Source: Hyphomonas sp.
GTDB lineage: Bacteria > Pseudomonadota > Alphaproteobacteria > Caulobacterales > Hyphomonadaceae
Length of the DNA: 6,366 nt
Assembly: GCA_029287305.1 (NCBI GenBank)
Contig: JARFRJ010000416.1
Span: forward strand, 1 to 6,366
Direction: 5' to 3'
A program made the position numbers and the translations under genes. Position 1 is the first letter of the stretch, and every line of letters starts with the position of its first letter. Shown here one piece after another: positions 6,104-6,366 of the stretch. Under the pieces are notes generated by a model. The model saw only the letters and a program-made list of their open reading frames with translations, ran no database searches and was not told where the DNA came from.

Positions 6104-6124
6104 TCAGGCTTAGCCGATTAGGCT
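6097..6124. repeat. Perfect 14-bp palindrome followed by a second dyad
   Basis: AGCCTGATCAGGCT (6097-6110) is a perfect palindrome. Immediately after it, AGCC (6112-6115) and GGCT (6121-6124) form a second dyad around GATTA, so two related arm sequences (AGCC...GGCT) stand side by side. They lie about 105 bp past the helicase stop with no T-run after them, so a protein-binding site or repeat-family element fits as well as a terminator. Confidence 0.5.
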
Positions 6125-6239
6125 TGGCTATTGCGCGGCCCGTTGCGCTGCCCGCCCCGCTGCTCGTTGCGCTGCTCGACAAGCTTGGTCGTTGCGCTGC
6201 CCGACAAGCTTGGTCGTCGCGCTGCCCGCCGAGCGCCCT
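6120..6239 (+). repeat. Tandem repeat array, unit about 25 bp
   Basis: Two adjacent 25-bp units (6165-6189 and 6190-6214) begin CGTTGCGCTGC, end CGACAAGCTTGGT and differ at one base. A 24-bp unit before them (6141-6164) and a 25-bp unit after (6215-6239) match well in the first 14 bases and less after; a fifth, more decayed copy appears at 6120-6140. Each unit junction holds a near-palindrome, CGACAAGCTTGGTCG. It is more GC-rich than its surroundings. Unit length and lack of distinct spacers rule out a CRISPR array. Confidence 0.8.
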
Positions 6240-6321
6240 GATCTCATACTATTGCACAATAATGGACAGCCCTAATCTTTCTTTTGGTATAGTGTTTGCG
6301 ACGTCCTCAGAGATTAACTCG

Positions 6322-6340
6322 CCTATATGAATCATATAGG
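6322..6340. repeat. Perfect 8-bp inverted repeat (19 bp in all)
   Basis: CCTATATG (6322-6329) and CATATAGG (6333-6340) are perfect inverted copies around AAT. Such a site could be an operator or a transcript hairpin for a gene beyond the right edge. No T-run follows on either strand. Confidence 0.6.
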
Positions 6341-6355
6341 GAAGTTTGCTCTTCC
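6340..6355. repeat. Second small hairpin abutting the first
   Basis: GGAAG (6340-6344) pairs with CTTCC (6351-6355) around a 6-nt loop. It shares its first base with the last base of the preceding inverted repeat, so the two would stack or compete. Short and possibly chance by itself. Confidence 0.35.
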
Positions 6356-6366
6356 ACATCTTCATC

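Larger units (their letters stand above)
5993..6366. other. 374-bp stretch without a convincing gene
   Basis: This region after the helicase holds, in order, a possible 33-aa ORF, two adjacent dyads, a roughly 25-bp tandem repeat array and two hairpins near the right edge. Short frames exist on both strands (for example a 68-codon plus-strand frame from 6124 that mostly translates the repeats), but none has a recognisable product or a good ribosome site. TATAAT at 5998-6003 has no -35 partner. Confidence 0.6.

Noticed and set aside
6120..6239. CRISPR-like repeat
   Set aside because: Units are contiguous with no unique spacers, and copies decay outward, so it is a simple tandem repeat.
6124..6330. 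68-codon plus-strand frame
   Set aside because: Its first half merely translates the tandem repeat array, there is no ribosome site, and no domain is seen.
6249..6365. Minus-strand frame of 38 codons (MKMWKSK...) near the right edge, and another frame there ending at a TGA near 6310
   Set aside because: Both are plausible C-termini of a gene beyond the window, but they overlap, neither is recognisable, and the sequence cannot decide between them.

Overview
The window looks like chromosomal housekeeping DNA from a mid-GC alphaproteobacterium. This rests on recognisable family versions: a GyaR-type 2-hydroxyacid dehydrogenase divergent from a periplasmic SH3-like (COG3807-type) protein, plus FabA, dUTPase, AccA, a HesA/MoeB/ThiF protein and a short Pif1-like helicase. 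No insertion sequence, phage gene, CRISPR array, tRNA or rRNA was recognised. I see no clear new multi-gene system; the unexplained signals lie in small ORFs, intergenic structure and one altered active site.

Layout, left to right. (1) A 3'-truncated 2-hydroxyacid dehydrogenase on the minus strand starts at 808 and runs off the left edge; its family's catalytic Arg position reads His. It shares a ~100 bp divergent promoter region with (2) a secreted SH3-domain protein on the plus strand (911-1468). (3) fabA (plus, 1580-2119, probable TTG start) follows on its own, without fabB behind it. (4) A 160 bp gap between convergent fabA and dut is filled with nested inverted repeats. (5) On the minus strand, a ThiF-family protein (4507-3773), accA (3698-2742) and dut (2739-2281) form a probable operon, with accA and dut only 2 bp apart. 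A possible 49-residue ORF ends 1 bp before the ThiF-family start. (6) A Pif1-like helicase (plus, 4664-5992) has a good sigma70-like promoter just upstream, inside the candidate small ORF on the opposite strand. (7) The last 374 bp carry no convincing gene, but hold a possible 33-aa ORF, palindromes, a ~25 bp tandem repeat array and two adjacent hairpins.

Functionally, fabA and accA both serve fatty acid synthesis: AccA helps make malonyl-CoA, and FabA makes the cis double bond that leads to unsaturated fatty acids. dut protects DNA from uracil and supplies dUMP. The Pif1-like helicase works on DNA or R-loop structures. The ThiF-family protein would activate a sulfur-carrier protein, but no such carrier (ThiS/MoaD) is visible here.
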